A stretch of 64,000 nucleotides of DNA from Metarhizium brunneum (GCF_013426205.1 NC_089424.1:2480001-2544000), one strand, 5' to 3'. Shown: positions 22,749 through 36,149, counted from the first letter of the stretch. The notes: generated by a model from the letters alone, not told the origin. A program made the numbers and translations.

Positions 22749-24851
22749 ATGTTGGACACTTTCGAAATCATCACCACCAACGGTGTTGTCCTTTGGTCCA
22801 GGAAATATGCCCCCATAAATTCCTCCGTTGTGAACAGCTTCATCTCCGATACATTTATCGAGGAAAAGAGTGGTGGTTCGGTAGTAGGAGACTCGCAATC
22901 AGCTGCAACAAATCCTCCGTACAAAAGCGACCAGCACACATTGAAATGGACTGTGGTAAAGGAGCTCGGTGTTATCTTTGTGGTGCGCGCCTGCAACTCT
23001 AATGCATTCGACCTCGAATACGATAAATTTGCGCTAACATGCATTCTTTGCAGGCTGTCTACCGGTCACTCCTACATCTATCCTGGGTCGATAAACTTGT
23101 GGACAATATCAAGACCATCTTTATCAACCTCTATGGCGAACAGCTCAAGAAACCACACACGACCATTGTTGAATGCACCGGGTTCGACAACTACTTTGAT
23201 CAACAACTACACGAACTAGATACGTCGACTGCATCGAATCCAACAGTGCAGCCGGTACGCTCCGTCGACGACAGCCCGTCTGCTCCGGGTCTAACCTACC
23301 GAGGTCGCAATATCAATGGTGCACAGGATGAGGCAGTTTCAAACGACTCGAGCCCGATACCTACACCAAACACTTCGAGGCCATCTACCCCAAGTACTGG
23401 AAATTTATTAGTGGCCAAAGCTGGACCTGTCGCCAAGATGTCTAGACGAGCCCGCAAAGCCAAAAACTCGACATCCGCGCCAGCATCATCGGGAGACGAA
23501 GCGGCGAGTAAGCAAAAGAAGAGTGCCAAGGGGCCCAAGAAGGGACGAAAATGGGATGCGGACGGGTTTGCCGAAGAGGATGATACAGATGTGCAGCTCG
23601 ACTATTCTGCCAACCCCACGAGCGATGTCGAAGCTCAGGATGTCGGTCGGTCAAGTGCTTTGGATGCCGTCGACGCATCAACATGGGGAACCTCTACCAA
23701 AGGCAAATTTGTCCTCAAGGATTTAGGTGACGAAGTTCACAGCATGCTTGCCTCCGCGGAGGCTGAAAAGGCCGCAGCAGCAACCAAGTCGGAAACCAAA
23801 TCCGGTCTCTTGGGCACGGGTGTCAATGCCCTTAGCGGCATGTTCCGCAACGTCGTTGGAGGCAAGACGCTCACCAAAGAAGATCTTGACAAGGCCATGA
23901 AAGGCATGGAGGAACATCTCCTACGCAAAAACGTAGCACGGGAAGCTGCCGTTCGTCTATGTGAAGGCGTCGAGAAGGAGCTTGTGGGCGTCAAGACTGG
24001 AAACTTTGAAAGTATCACCTCCAAGATTCAAACAGCCATGGAATCCTCCTTGACCAAAATGCTCACGCCCACCTCATCCCTCGACCTTCTCCGCGAAATC
24101 GACTCCATTACCGCACCGCCCGCTACTTCTCTCCGCAAAGCTCGACCCTATGTCATTTCCATCGTCGGCGTCAACGGCGTCGGCAAATCAACCAATCTCT
24201 CCAAAATTTGCTTCTTCCTCCTCCAAAACAAGTACAAGGTCCTCATTGCCGCGGGCGACACGTTCCGGTCAGGAGCCGTCGAGCAACTCGCGGTTCATGT
24301 CCGCAATCTGAAGGAACTGACCGCCCGAGAAGGTGGGCAGGTAGAGCTGTACCAAAAGGGGTACGGCAAGGACGCAGCCACCGTAGCCAAGGACGCTGTA
24401 TCTCATGCTGCGCAGGAAGGCTTCGACGTTGTGCTTATTGATACGGCTGGCCGACGACACAATGATCAACGACTAATGTCTTCCTTGGAGAAATTCGCCA
24501 AGTTTGCCCAGCCTGACAAGATTCTCATGGTTGGCGAGGTTCGTCCACCAAGCAACCCCCCTCCGTCATACATATCCTGCACACATACTGATTTGCACAT
24601 AGGCCCTTGTGGGAACAGACTCCGTCGCCCAAGCGCGCAACTTCAACGCGGCGTTCGGCTCCGTCCGCACTCTCGACGGCTTCATCATCTCCAAGTGCGA
24701 CACGGTGGGCGACATGGTTGGAACGCTGGTCAGTCTCGTCCACGCCACCAATGTACCTGTCCTATTCGTCGGCGTAGGACAGCATTACTCCGACTTGAGG
24801 AATTTCAGTGTCAAGTGGGCTGTGGAGAAGTTGTTGAGTAGTAGTAATTAA
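22749..24851 (+). CDS. SRP101: Signal recognition particle receptor alpha subunit (SRP54-type GTPase)
   Basis: ER docking protein of 655 residues that receives SRP-ribosome complexes. Exons are 22749-22982, 23054-24538 and 24603-24851. The N-terminal longin/SRX domain begins MLDTFEIITTNGVVLWSRK and ends near residue 150. It is followed by a charged, Lys-rich linker (SGDEAASKQKKSAKGPKKGR). The NG domain has a helical bundle, the P-loop GVNGVGKST near residue 450, DTFRSGAVEQL, the G3 element DTAGRRHND, the specificity stretch ISKCDTVGD near the end and the closing GVGQHYSDL. Length and order match fungal SRP receptor alpha. It pairs with the beta subunit on the ER membrane and with SRP54 in the GTPase cycle. 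The symbol follows the yeast name. Confidence 0.96.
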
Positions 24852-25653
24852 ATAGATCTTGTAATGGAAATATGAATACCCCTAGTATATATACATACTT
24901 TTGGTATACCGTAATATGAAATGACATGGGCACGTTCCATCCCGCCATACTCCCACATAGAGCGCGCAAAATTATTTAATCACCATGGGTGACTTCACTG
25001 GCCATAGCGCGAGTAATAATTGCAATTTTGAGTGTAGATTATTACTATTTACTGGCGCTAGCCACAGACCATCTCGTAACGAGTGACCGTTTCTTGTTTT
25101 TCACCCTTCCACATTCGCTATGCATAAGAAACAATCAAGACATAGGAAACAAAAAACAAGTTCAAAAGGGTAGCTTGTTTAGAATGGTATAAGAAGAAAA
25201 AAACCAAAAAACGCAAAACAGAAAAACCTTCCACGCCCCCCTAACAGACGATATATAATGCCATCCTCCTTAGTTTTTCCTTCTTTCGGTCTTATCCGAG
25301 ACCCTTTTCTTTTTTCAATTTCAAGTACTTGTCGTCTGCAGCCAGCCGTTTTCTTTACAACACGCGAATCGACAAAAACATCCAAAGGGGGTATCTTTCT
25401 AGGGGTAGGATTCGCATTCGCAGTCTGGTGTATTGTGCATGTGTCAAAACAGGTGCGTTAAAATCAAGCAGACGCAAAATGACAAAAGCCATTTCGCTTT
25501 CTTGAGGCAAAAACAGAAACGGACAAAGGAAAACTGTAGTTTTAAAGAGCAGTGGCTTGGCTGTTGTATATCGTATCAACCCAGTTGCTCCAGTCATGAC
25601 CATCCCCGAATATTTTTATCCGCTAGTCATCATCAAGAAAATATATATTAAGC
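24852..25653. other. Convergent intergenic region
   Basis: A/T-rich 3' flanks of the SRP receptor gene (plus) and the large coiled-coil gene (minus). No coding frame with recognisable content, RNA gene or repeat is seen. Confidence 0.5.
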
Positions 25654-28600
25654 TCAGTCCTCTTCGAAGAAGTCATGATCGTCAAAGTCGCCAGGTTGAG
25701 CATCGGAATCGTATCCACTCTGGCGCATCATAGGCGGCGTCCTGGGTTGTTCGACGCGCTCCTGATGCCGTGGCGGTGTATTGGGAGCGGCCGGCGTTTT
25801 CTCGGACCTTCGAGAGCTATTGGATTCTCTTCGGTCACGGTCCACGGAGCTACTTCCCTGCAAAGTGTAGCGACGACCCGTGCTAGAGAAGGCCGTGGGT
25901 TGCGGTCTATTGTCCGACGTCGGTGCTTGACGCAGACCTGAGGCGGGCGGTGTCAGTAGTCCGCTTAGCAGACTGCTCTGGGAAGCTGGGCCACCCCTAC
26001 TCTTAGAAGGCGTAGAGTTGCTCCCGCTAACGGGAGAGCTTAAAACTCCAGAGATGGTGCGGAAGCTCGGCTGGCTTGATTTGCGCCAGTTGCCCCAAGC
26101 AGCGGCAATTGGACCGATGGTCTGAGCAACACGAGGTGTGGCAGCTTGGATGCTCTGAGCAATATTGGGCAAGCTAATAGCTGAGCCTCCGTTTAAAGCT
26201 CTCTCGCGCTCCTGTTCTTCCATCTGCAGGTTAGCCCTGAGTCTAATGGCTGCGTCCTTGATAGTATCGCGGTCATAGTGGTCGCCAGACAGGGCGGAAA
26301 TGATGTCTTGAAGGTCGCTGTGTCTTACAGCGAGTAACTCGCGGAGCCAGCTGATTTCATCATCGCGCTTTGAAATTTTAGCAGCAGCGTCAGGGTCAGA
26401 CTTGGAAAGGGACTGCTCGAGCTCCTCAATCCGCTGCTCACGGGCCTGAAGCTGCTCCTGGAGAACCATGATAGACTCTCGAAGAGCCTGAGGTGAGATC
26501 TTCTCCGGAAGTTCAAGAGACTTCGGCGCCTGTTGAGGTCGGGAGACAACAGCTGCGGCGCCAGATTCGGTTCCGGCTGTTTTCGCTGCCTGAGCGGCGG
26601 CAGCAGCAGCTTCCTTGGCAATCTCCAACTTGTCTTCGAGATGCATGATGCGGTCCTGGAGGTGCTCGATTTTGGATGATGAGAGACTGAGTCGCTCAAG
26701 AAGTTGCTGCTCCGTACGTGAAGCATCCTCAGTAGTGTTGTTGACCTGGCGTTCGTAGCGCGCTTGCATGTCTTCAATCTCATTCTGGTACTTGCGCTCA
26801 GCCGCCTCCAGCTCCGCAGCCTTTGTGGACTGAGCCTCCTCGAGCAACATCTCATTCTGGGCCTTGGCAGTATCAGCCTCGAGTTTGACATTGTCAAGCT
26901 CGGTTCGAAGCTTGGAGTTCTGTTCCTCCAACTCTTCACGAATGACATTGACCTGGTTGTTGGCCGCATCAATTTCGGTTTGCAGAGACATTCGGGTTCT
27001 CTTCACTTCGCTGGCGCCGGACTCTCGCGCTTCTTCAAACTCACGCTGGTAGCGGGAGGCAGCTTGTTGGAGCTTGTGATTCTCGGTTCGTAGCTCGCCC
27101 AGCAAGCCCTCAAGTCGCTTGCATTCGTTGACGGCTCGCATGCCAGACCTCTCATTCTCCTGCAGACGCTCCATTTCTATCTCAAGACGCTCACGAGTCT
27201 TTGCTTCAGCCTGCAGTCTAGCCTCGAGGACTTCTTGCCTAGCACACATAGCCTGGTCTCTCTTGATATGGCGAGCATTCTCCTCGGCAACCTCGCGGGC
27301 AGCCTTACCCATGTCTTCCTGAAGGGACAAGAACTTGGATCGCCAGGATTCACGAAGCCTCTCATTCTCTTCAAGCTGAGAAGTGAGCGTGTGAAGCGAT
27401 TTCTGCAGGTGCTTGTTCTCATTAAGAGTATGTGCAAGCTCCCCAGCAGTGCGTCGTGCAGACTCATCAGCCCTCTCGGCTTCTAATCGCCAGTGGTGGT
27501 TGTCCTGGCGAACAGCCTTTAAATCAGCATCTAGGGCGTTGAACTTGTTCGTCATTTCAGTCTGAGACTTGGTCGAGTTGGTCTGGGCGGCCTCCAAAAC
27601 GGTCATGCGCATCGCATTCTTGCCCCCCGTCTGTTCCAGACTTTTGATTCTCGCGTCTTTCTCATCAAGCAGATCGCGAAGCCGTCCTTCTTCTTCTGAA
27701 GATATTCTAAGAAGACGTTGCACTTCGGCGAGTCTATCTTCCGCCGCGCGACGAGTCTTCACTTCTTCTTCAGTCTTGTCCTCTTGATGTCTTAGACGTT
27801 CTTCAAGATCAGCAACCCGCTGATCGAAAACACTGCGGTTGATGATTTCCACCTCGACACGAGTTTCGGCTGCCTGGAGCTTCCTGTTCAACTCAGCACC
27901 AGCATCTTCTGCCGCACGGCGTTCCGCTATCTCCTTCTCTGTCTTCCTCTGTTCGTTGGACAGTCGTTCAGCAAGATCCATCATCATGGCCTGAAGCTCG
28001 TTGATCTTGTTCTGGGCTTGCTCATCAGGGCCAGGGGTGAGCAGCTCTCGGCCTCGTGCTTCGCTTTCCTTCTCTTCATCTGGCACGGAGGCAGTCTTCA
28101 GACTAGCCGTAAAGTGCTCCTTCATTTCCTCAAGGGCCTTCAGGATCGCAGAGTCATCATTCACGGGTGCTTCTCTTTCAACAGCAGAAACGATTGGCTG
28201 GTTGCGTTGCTGGGCCGCGAATGCTTCGGTAACAGCCAGTCGAATATGTTCCATCCTACGATCACGGCGCGGGCTGATGGAACGTTGAGGAGCAGGTTCC
28301 TCGTCTTCGTCATCCGCGTCGCTCTCCTGCATCTCTGCCGACATGCTGCGGATTTCACGGCGAGTTGACTGATTGCGGCGGTGCTGAAGGGTAAGGGCCT
28401 CTTGAATGGAACTAAGTGTCTTCTCGAGGGGCTCTAGTCGAGAAGCCAACAAAGTGCCAACAACCTCGTTGACACGGCCATCAAAGAATTGAGCGCGGTT
28501 CTCCAGCTTATCATGCTCATCTCCCGTGAAAGCACCTTCCCAGTCACTAGCTGGTTCACTTGCAATTTCCGCGTCATCAGGATCATTGGCGGAGTCGGGT

Positions 28601-31600
28601 GATCGAGAGCTAATGGGTGGATCGACAAATGGATCCTCCAGTTCGGTGCTCAACATGGGAGTAGCATCGGGGATAACATTGAACTGACGAGGAGTAAGGC
28701 TGGTCCCATCTCTGGAAAACTCATCGATTGACGGCTGAAGGGCCTCAACAGGACCACATATCTGTGCATTAGGGGGCTGCGACTGCCAGTTTGAGGACTC
28801 GAGCAATTTGTTGACTCCCATAGAGGGGTCTGTTTCCATTTGCTGCATCACTGCGTCGATCTCTTCGAATGTCGGCTCGCGATCTTCGCTGATATCGACC
28901 AAAGGCCTAGTCTGGAAGGCATTAGGAACAGTTGCTGGTTCCGGCATCGAGAGCGTAACAGGTTCATTCTCAATTGACTGAAGAACATCAGGCTGCTCAA
29001 CGACATCAGGCGATTGGGGTTTAGCAAATCGGGATGCAGCAAGGCCTCTGGGCTTGGGCGTAAGCCTAGCACGGGAGGCCTGAGGCGTAGACTCAGCAGT
29101 AGCCTCCTCTTGTGCAGGTTCTTCTTGAGCAGAATCTTCCTTCTTGTCACTGCTTCCGGGGCTTGGAAATTGAGCAGCAGGTGGTGCGACAGGGATAAAC
29201 GGCGTAGCAGTAGCCGGCAAGAACTTTTGGTCTTCGCTGTCTTGGGTCTTGTTTTCGAACAACCCACTTGATGGCAATTCGGGCGTGACAACTTTTGGGT
29301 CAACCCCGGAGTGGGAAAGGCTCCTGGTTGTCTCTTCGGCAGGTGATGTTACAGATGGAGCAGCTGTGGTAGCCTTGGTGTCAACCTGATCAGAAGTAAC
29401 TATTGATGAGAGTGAAGTATCACCAGGCTGTGTCTGTTCCCCATCTATAGAGCCTTCTTCGGCAATGCTGCGATCGTCCCTCACCTCATCAGCGTGACCA
29501 GGTTGGATATCTTCTTCCTGTTCTTCAGGTTGTTCAGCGAAGGCAGGCAACATGTCACCATCAGGTGCAGCACTCTTGGCCCGCTTAACTCTAGATTCGT
29601 CAGCTAGCCGGCCATCAGGTCCATCACGAAGCTGGTCATCCTCTTCAGCGCTAGGAGATTGGGCAGACGATTTACTAGACGGTCTGATAATGGGTATAGC
29701 CTTGGACTTCTTCGCTGGGCGCACAATGTCTTCTGCTGGAATGGTAATGTTACCAAAGATGGAGTCTTGACGAGCAGCGTGACCACGTCCGCCAGTAGGG
29801 CTGGTGGCCAACGGCTGGAAAGGTGTAAACGATGGGGCATCAGGTCGAAACTTGGGTCCACTCGTAGAAAAGCTGAAAACACCTTGTCCGGGTGAGAATG
29901 AGGGTGCACTGGCATGCATCTTGGATGCGCCAAACTGTGGCACAGGCTTGGTCGGTTCCAGAGACTGCGGGATCGCGGTACTAACACCTGCTTGGAAGGT
30001 TGCCGGCTGGAAGCCACCTGAGAAATTGTACATGGCCCCCGGAGTAAACGTGCTCGCAGGGTTGAACTTGAATTCGGGCGCTTGGACATTAAGTTTCGAC
30101 AAAGACGGCTTGCTACCGTGGCTGGATCGTCTTGTGCTGCTAGCGCCAGACTCGTGATCTTGCCATGGGTTGCTGACAGTAGAAAACGTCTTTTGGTGTT
30201 GTCCAAAGGCAGCTGCAAAATCGAAGTCCTGTACAGGGGTTCCCAAATTACTAGGGTTCGTCTCAATCTCCTGAGCTTCATCCTCGTCCTTGTGTGTTTC
30301 TGGAAGCTCCTTCAAGGAGCCCAGCTTGCCAAGACCATGCTCGTCAACTTGTTCTTGAAAGAAGGTCTGTGTTAACGAGTGTCCCCTTGAATGGGGTCTG
30401 GGATGGTGGAGCTCCATAGCTTTGCCAGGTTCATTAGCAAAACGCTCAGCGACCGTGAGTCCCTGTGATGACTGATCTCGACTGTGCATGGCAGCAAACG
30501 GCTTCGTCACCATTGACTGAGGGTTGTAGTCCTCATGTTCAAGTTGATTGCGGAGTTGCTCTTCAAGATGGTATTCAGCATCCTCAATCTCAGCTTGCAG
30601 GTTGTCGCCATTGTGCATGGTCGGTTCTGGAGTCTTGGAAGGACTTTTGCTGAAATCTTCCTCCTCATCCTCACGTACGTCCTGTAGGCGTGGGGACGCA
30701 ATAGATCCCATCTGCTGAGGAAAGTATTGCAAAGACTGGTGACGCTGGTGAAGATTGAAGCCAGGACTTGCAGACTGTTGCAGGCCGTCGAGGCCGTACG
30801 GCGACTGAGGAGACAGAATTCCACTCAGGCTGGCCAAAGGTGAGTCAGTACGGTTTAGACCCTGCAAAATACCAGCTGGGTTTGACCAGCCATGTGACTG
30901 AGCAAGCTGGAAGGGTGAGTTCCCGGTTGGTAACGAAATTGACTGGCGAGGGTTGAACTTTCCAGGAGCAAAGGACACCGGAGATGCGCCAGACGGCAAG
31001 CCAGGGCTTGCAGAGGCCGGCAAAAATTGCGCTGGAAATGGATAACTCGGAAGCCCGTGATTGCTAGATGCTGACGAGGTGGGGATCGGGGGAGAAAAGG
31101 GCAGAGACGGATACTGCACTGAAGCTTGTCTGGATGGATTGGTTGTTGGCGGGGAGATTGAAGGCTCCGGGGGCTCCTCCTCGGCGAAGGAAACACCCAA
31201 CGCGCGTAGCTTGGCCTCTTGAAGCTCGTCAACATAATTTTTCCACGCTGTGCAGACATTAGCAATTGTAACCAGGCACATGCAAACAGCTATGCGGACA
31301 TACCGTTCAAGTCAGGTAACAGAACTTTATAAATTCTCTCTGATCGCTCTCGGGCCATGTCATTATCTGTGGGCCAATCTTGTCGGCTCTGGGAGTCATC
31401 GGTGCCGGGGGGTTGGTATCCTTCAACTAAAAGGTCGAATCCATCAACACTGTAACCCAGCTCTCTCCATGATGAAAACATCTTCTCAACTTCTTCAGGT
31501 CGAAGAGGCATTGGAGCACCTCCCGCATGGCCGCGTTGGTCGTCGCGGGGGACGAGGACCATAATATTTTTGCCTTTCCATGGTACCTTCTTCTTGATTC

Positions 31601-32582
31601 GTGGAGTCGTCATGGGCTCCTTCGGCAATGGTTTTTCTTTGCTCTTGGTGGGTGTGATGGGCGTCTCAAGCTCTCCATTCATGTTCTGAGCGTTGCTAGT
31701 CTTGCTCTTTTCGAAAACGTCCACCATGGCGACGTCTGTTCGAGGCTCAATTGGTGATGCGACATCCCGTGTGAGATCGACCTCGTGTAAGGTCTGCTGT
31801 AGTTCTACGTCAGACATGCTGCTGTCCACTCCACCGGCTGCAATCTGAGGAAGCTCTTTGGGTTTTAAAGTCTCAACACTGGAGCGCCGTCGGGTGTGGC
31901 TAGCCGATGACTTGCGCGACGCGGACTTTGGTTTCCGAATAACACGCGGAGTACGGGGATCGCTGTCGTCGAACCAAGCTAGTTGGGAGCCGCTCAGTGA
32001 AGAGTGCTCGCTGTCGCTTCCGTCACTGAACCAATGCCGTGGTTCGGCGTTGACCACACCAGTTGTATGGGTACGAATCCAGTCTTCAGTGAGGCCCCTG
32101 TGTTGTCTCCTAGCGCGATTCGCCAGGACCGCAGCGGCAGCACTGATTGTTGTCTGCGGCTGTTGGTCGTCGGGATTCTCCCCTGGCTGCGGACGAAGGA
32201 AAGGAGTCTCAATGTTCAAGTGGTGAATTGGCGAGTCGTCCGAAGGCTCACTGCTAAAGCTCTGCCGACGGAGATTATGGTCGGTTCGAGGATAAGGAGA
32301 ACCCCAGCTAGCAGTACCGAAACTACTATTTTCTTCCCCAGACTCAGGAGGCGGAGTTCTCAAAAGTTGCGCAACCCGGCTAGGCAACTTGGGCGCGGGC
32401 AGCGGCGGGAGTGCTGGAGAAGACTCGATATCTTCCTCTTCGCCGTCAGCTGTAGACGCCGTCGACAAGGCTGGGGAACTCGGTGACGGATGTCGAGACC
32501 GGGATTCTCCAGTGCCGTCCTGTGCAGATGCACCAGGAGCAGGAGTCGTTGACGAGATTAATGGCGACGTCTTTACAAGAGC
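25654..32582 (-). CDS. Very large coiled-coil scaffold-like protein (5' end incomplete)
   Basis: Observed coding is about 2290 residues from exons 32582-31304 and 31247-25654, joined by a 56-bp intron (donor GTATGT, acceptor CACAG). The open frame runs upstream to a TTG at 32606 preceded by an in-frame TAA, with no ATG. A good 3' splice site (branch GCTAAC near 32612, acceptor GAAGCAG at 32583) suggests a short unplaced first exon joining in phase 0. The first 420 residues are Ser/Pro-rich and include the conserved-looking VPWKGKNIMVLVPRDD and PEEVEKMFSSWRELGYSVDG. A long low-complexity Ser/Pro/Gln region follows. From about residue 1250 to 2090 there is near-continuous coiled coil (ERLRHQEDKTEEEVKTRRAA, then LELPEKISPQALRESIMVLQ). 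The tail is disordered and acidic (DDHDFFEED). It could organise a spindle pole body, septal pore or other large assembly; I do not recognise it with certainty. Confidence 0.85.
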
Positions 32583-35215
32583 CTGCTTCCAAAAGAGACG
32601 GTCCAATGGTTAGCTTGTGGAACATGTTACTAGCTTCAGCACATGGAAGTGGTTCGCAGTGTCAAGAAAGAAGGATTCAGATTGAGACAGAACACAAAGG
32701 CTCCAACCTCGTGCATGTACAATTGTCCCAGTGCCCCCTACTCTTCCACGCACACGCTGAGAAACAGACGAGAAAATGGGGAGTCTCACCAAGTGAGATT
32801 CAGCGCAGACGAGGATTGTGTCGCCTGCTGCTGATTCTCTTCTATTTTCCCTCACAAGCTCGACACCGAAACTTGCACGTTCTCGATGGCAGGTATCGCA
32901 GCCGTCGAGCCGTCGGGTCGTCAACGAGGGTAGCGCGACGCGTCTTCCCGCTAGGATTCCACTCCGAGGAAAGGGGGCGGGTCAATGGGGCACCACCACA
33001 GGGCCACGGTGCAGATTTGCGGCGGTCGCGGGCGCGGGCTGGAAATTGTGCGCTGGTGCTGGTGCTGCCTCCGCAAAGGTGTCGATACGTATATTCTTAA
33101 CGGGACGGCGACAGCATCAGAAAAAGAACAGCACAAGGACGGGCACAAGGACGGATCGATGCGGCCGGACACATCGGAGGTTCGAAGGACGTCGTGGAGC
33201 CCGATGGCGGGAGCAGGACGGGGGAGCAAAAACGAAGATGTAGAGGCACGATAATTCTAAGCGACTTGGCCAAAGGGGAAGCCGGAGGTTGGGGGCGGCC
33301 ACCCAGGTCCAACAGTGGCTAGCTCTCAGTGCTGGCCGGCTGGCTCTGGCTCGTTCAGGCTTGGCCTTGTTGTTCAGGTGCTGCCTGGCAAGTGCTGCAA
33401 GTGTCCAGAATGTGCAGGTATTTGGTCAGTCCGCCCGAGTGGCAGGTCCGTCCTGTTCTAATAGAGATTCCAGACTGTATTACTACTCCATGTCGATTGG
33501 CGTCGTATTGTATTCACTCGATACAGAGTCTAAACTGGGGCGACCGACCGACCCAGGTCTTGCAGTCCCAAGCAGCACAAGTGCGCGGTGGGCCGAGCTC
33601 TTGATTTGTGTTTCTCACACGGCCTCCCAAACCACGCAGTCAACACAGCGACCGGAATCAAACAAGACCATGTACCATCCATGAACAGTCGTAAACGTCG
33701 AAAATCCCAAGTGCAGGCGTGCTGTAGTTGGTTGTTCTGTTCGTCTTCTTCTTTCACACTTTGGTTTCTCACCTGTCGGCCACGGACGGAACAAGGGCAA
33801 CTCGAACTCGAACGCTTTAATGAACTGACCCGCCCTGGGGTACATGGCGCCAGTCACGACGTAATCTCGGTCCAAGGGCGAGTGATGGAGAATACAAAGA
33901 AGCCGGGATTAAGCACGGTCCCAGTTGCAGACTGGCCCAGAGTTCAAAAGTATTCCCAAACAATTGTCAGGTCGTGGATCCCCCAATCTTCAATCACCAA
34001 AGTACCTCGACGTCTAGTTTGATTACCCAATGCCAGGGAACCAGTTGACCATTTCCCGTCCTCGCCATCTCCGGCACGCATCAAGTTCTACAAACGCGTG
34101 CGTAAATATCTCCCCCGCTCCTGCTAAAGGCGTAACAGTAGAACAGAGCAACGGTCAATGCCCACAAAGCTGTCTTCGGAGCACAGAAGAAGGTGTGCGC
34201 ATGTGTTACCGAGGGACTGGCTCATGCCCAGATGTCATTCACCATCACCACTCAACGGAATGTTTGGCGACACGTCTGGCCTGGCCCCATCCGCAGCACG
34301 AACCCGGCCAATAACTGCGGTACCACTAATGTCTTGCTTGACAACTCGAGCACCAAAGTAGGGGTCCACGAAGCTCATGTGTCCACTTTCAATGTTGTGT
34401 CCACCGCCTCTCTTGGGGAAGTGGACAGCTCCACAGGGTGTCTCCATTGCTCTATTGGTGCCAAGCTGACCAGATGAGTGATGGTGGTGAAGTGGGTGGC
34501 CGAGGTGGGTGAAGTGGCCAGGCACCATGCCCGGGAACTAGTTGCCCGACGGGGTCTTCCTCCCGTCCAGATGTTGAGTTTCACGAGCCACAGAAATGCG
34601 CTTTTTGGGTTCATCCCGTGGCGTCAGTCGGTGTTTTTTTTTTTTTTTTCGACACGACTGGCATGTCGAAAAACACGCATCTCAAGAGTAACATACAATA
34701 TTCTCTGCAACGCTTCGCAGATGTTCTTTAATTGCGTGCACATAATGCGTTTTTGCAGAGCTTTCTGGATCGAGCTGAAGAGGCACTCGATATTGGATGT
34801 TTGGGCCATGACGCATGCATGTCCTGTCAGTCCATGTCGGGTTTGTTGATATGGCACGAGTTGATTGGTTAGACTCCCCAGCCTCTCCGACATGTACGGA
34901 GTATTTTCCAAACCACCAGACATTATGCAACACAAAAAATCAAGACATTCGACCGGGCAATAAAAGTCGGGGACACAGTATAATACTCTTAAATATGACT
35001 CTGATGAGGCTTAGCAGCGGCTCAAAACGGAGCTCATCCTCCACGGCTCGCCTTACCCTACAATCCAACACTGCGGGGCAACGCTTTTGGTGTCACTGAA
35101 CGACTTACACCTTGGGCCACACGTTACATCTTACACCTCATACGGTCTTTTTCTCACGCAAACCGCAATCAATCCCCATCTCCTTCCACTGTCAACTCGT
35201 AAAAAAACAGCAGCT
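32583..35215. other. Long intergenic region upstream of the coiled-coil gene
   Basis: About 2.6 kb. The first few hundred bases probably contain the missing first exon, 5' UTR and promoter of the minus-strand coiled-coil gene. The rest shows no supportable gene. It holds an inverted repeat with an expanded T-tract at 34631-34676 and the word GTACGGAGTA at 34894-34903. The right end is the phosphopantetheinyl transferase promoter. Confidence 0.45.
34631..34676. repeat. Inverted repeat with an asymmetrically expanded T-tract
   Basis: The left arm reads GTG, then sixteen T, then CGACA (34631-34654). The right arm reads TGTCG, five A, CAC (34664-34676). Apart from the T/A run length the arms are exact reverse complements around a nine-base loop. 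The long T run looks like slippage in one arm of a former perfect hairpin. Confidence 0.6.
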
Positions 35216-36149
35216 ATGAGTCAGCCCCTCGTCCTTCAATGGATCCTCGACACACGGACGCTCTGGCCCGAAGCCACAGCCACCAAGGACCTCGAAACAG
35301 CGGTACCCTCTCCCGCCATGCCCCCTCTCTCCTCTTTCCAAGACGTATCTAACGACACACAAGGCAAGCCGGGCCCTCTCCCTGCTCACCCATGAAGAAC
35401 GCGCCTCCGTCCTAAAGTACTACTTCGTCAAGGACGCCAAGCTAGCACTGGGCTCGGCGCTGCTCAAGCGCCACGCCATCTCGTCCACGCTCCGCATCCC
35501 CTTCTCAGCGGCGACGCCCACGCGCGCACCGCCCGGCTCCAAGCCCGTGTTTTTGCGGCCAGACGGGTCGGAGCCGCTCGTCTTCAACGTCTCGCACCAG
35601 GCGGGCCTCGTGGCCCTCGTCGGGGTGCTGCGGCGGAGCGCGGACGGAGGAGGCGTGGACGTCGGCGTGGACGTCGTGTGCCCCGGGGAGCGGCGGGATC
35701 GCGACCACGCGCTCATCGCCAAGGACGGGTGGCCGCGGTACGTGGACATGCACGAGAGCGTCTTCGCGGCCGCCGAGTGCGCGCGGCTGCTGGACCTGGG
35801 CCGCGAGGTCGGCCGGGACGAGGCTCTCGAGTACTTTTACGCGCTGTGGTGCTTGAGGGAGGGCTATGTCAAGATGACGGGGGAGGCGTTGCTCGCCGAG
35901 TGGTTGGCGGAGCTGGAGATGAGGAATTTCGCGCCGCCGGACGGGGTTTCAGACGGGAGGCCGCCGCTGGAGGTTTGGTTTCGCGGCGCGAGGGTTGGGG
36001 GCGACGTGCATGTGAGGCTCGAGAGGTATTTGGCTGATTATATGATTTGTACGGTTGTCAGGGGGGATGTAGAGGGCGGTTTGGCAGGTGGGTTTGAAAG
36101 TTTGAATTTGAATGCGCTTTTGGATGCTGCTGAGAAGAGTAATTTGTGA
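35216..36149 (+). CDS. 4'-phosphopantetheinyl transferase (Sfp/NpgA type)
   Basis: Enzyme of 290 residues that moves the phosphopantetheine arm from CoA onto the Ser of carrier proteins in PKSs, NRPSs and the lysine-biosynthesis aminoadipate reductase. Exons are 35216-35302 and 35364-36149, joined in phase 0. Start ATG 35216 gives MSQPLVLQWILDTRTLWP. Family motifs: LTHEERASVLKYYFVKDA near residue 38; the substrate-contact stretch FNVSHQAGLVAL near 103; Mg-binding GVDVVCPGER near 130 (Asp132); and the terminal motif WCLREGYVKMTGEALL, in which the common KEA of WxxKEAxxK reads REG. Fungi usually have one broad enzyme of this kind, so it would be expected to activate the PKS at 1-8.5 kb, though 27 kb and unrelated genes separate them. 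The coding sequence is markedly G/C-rich. No targeting signal is seen. Confidence 0.94.
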
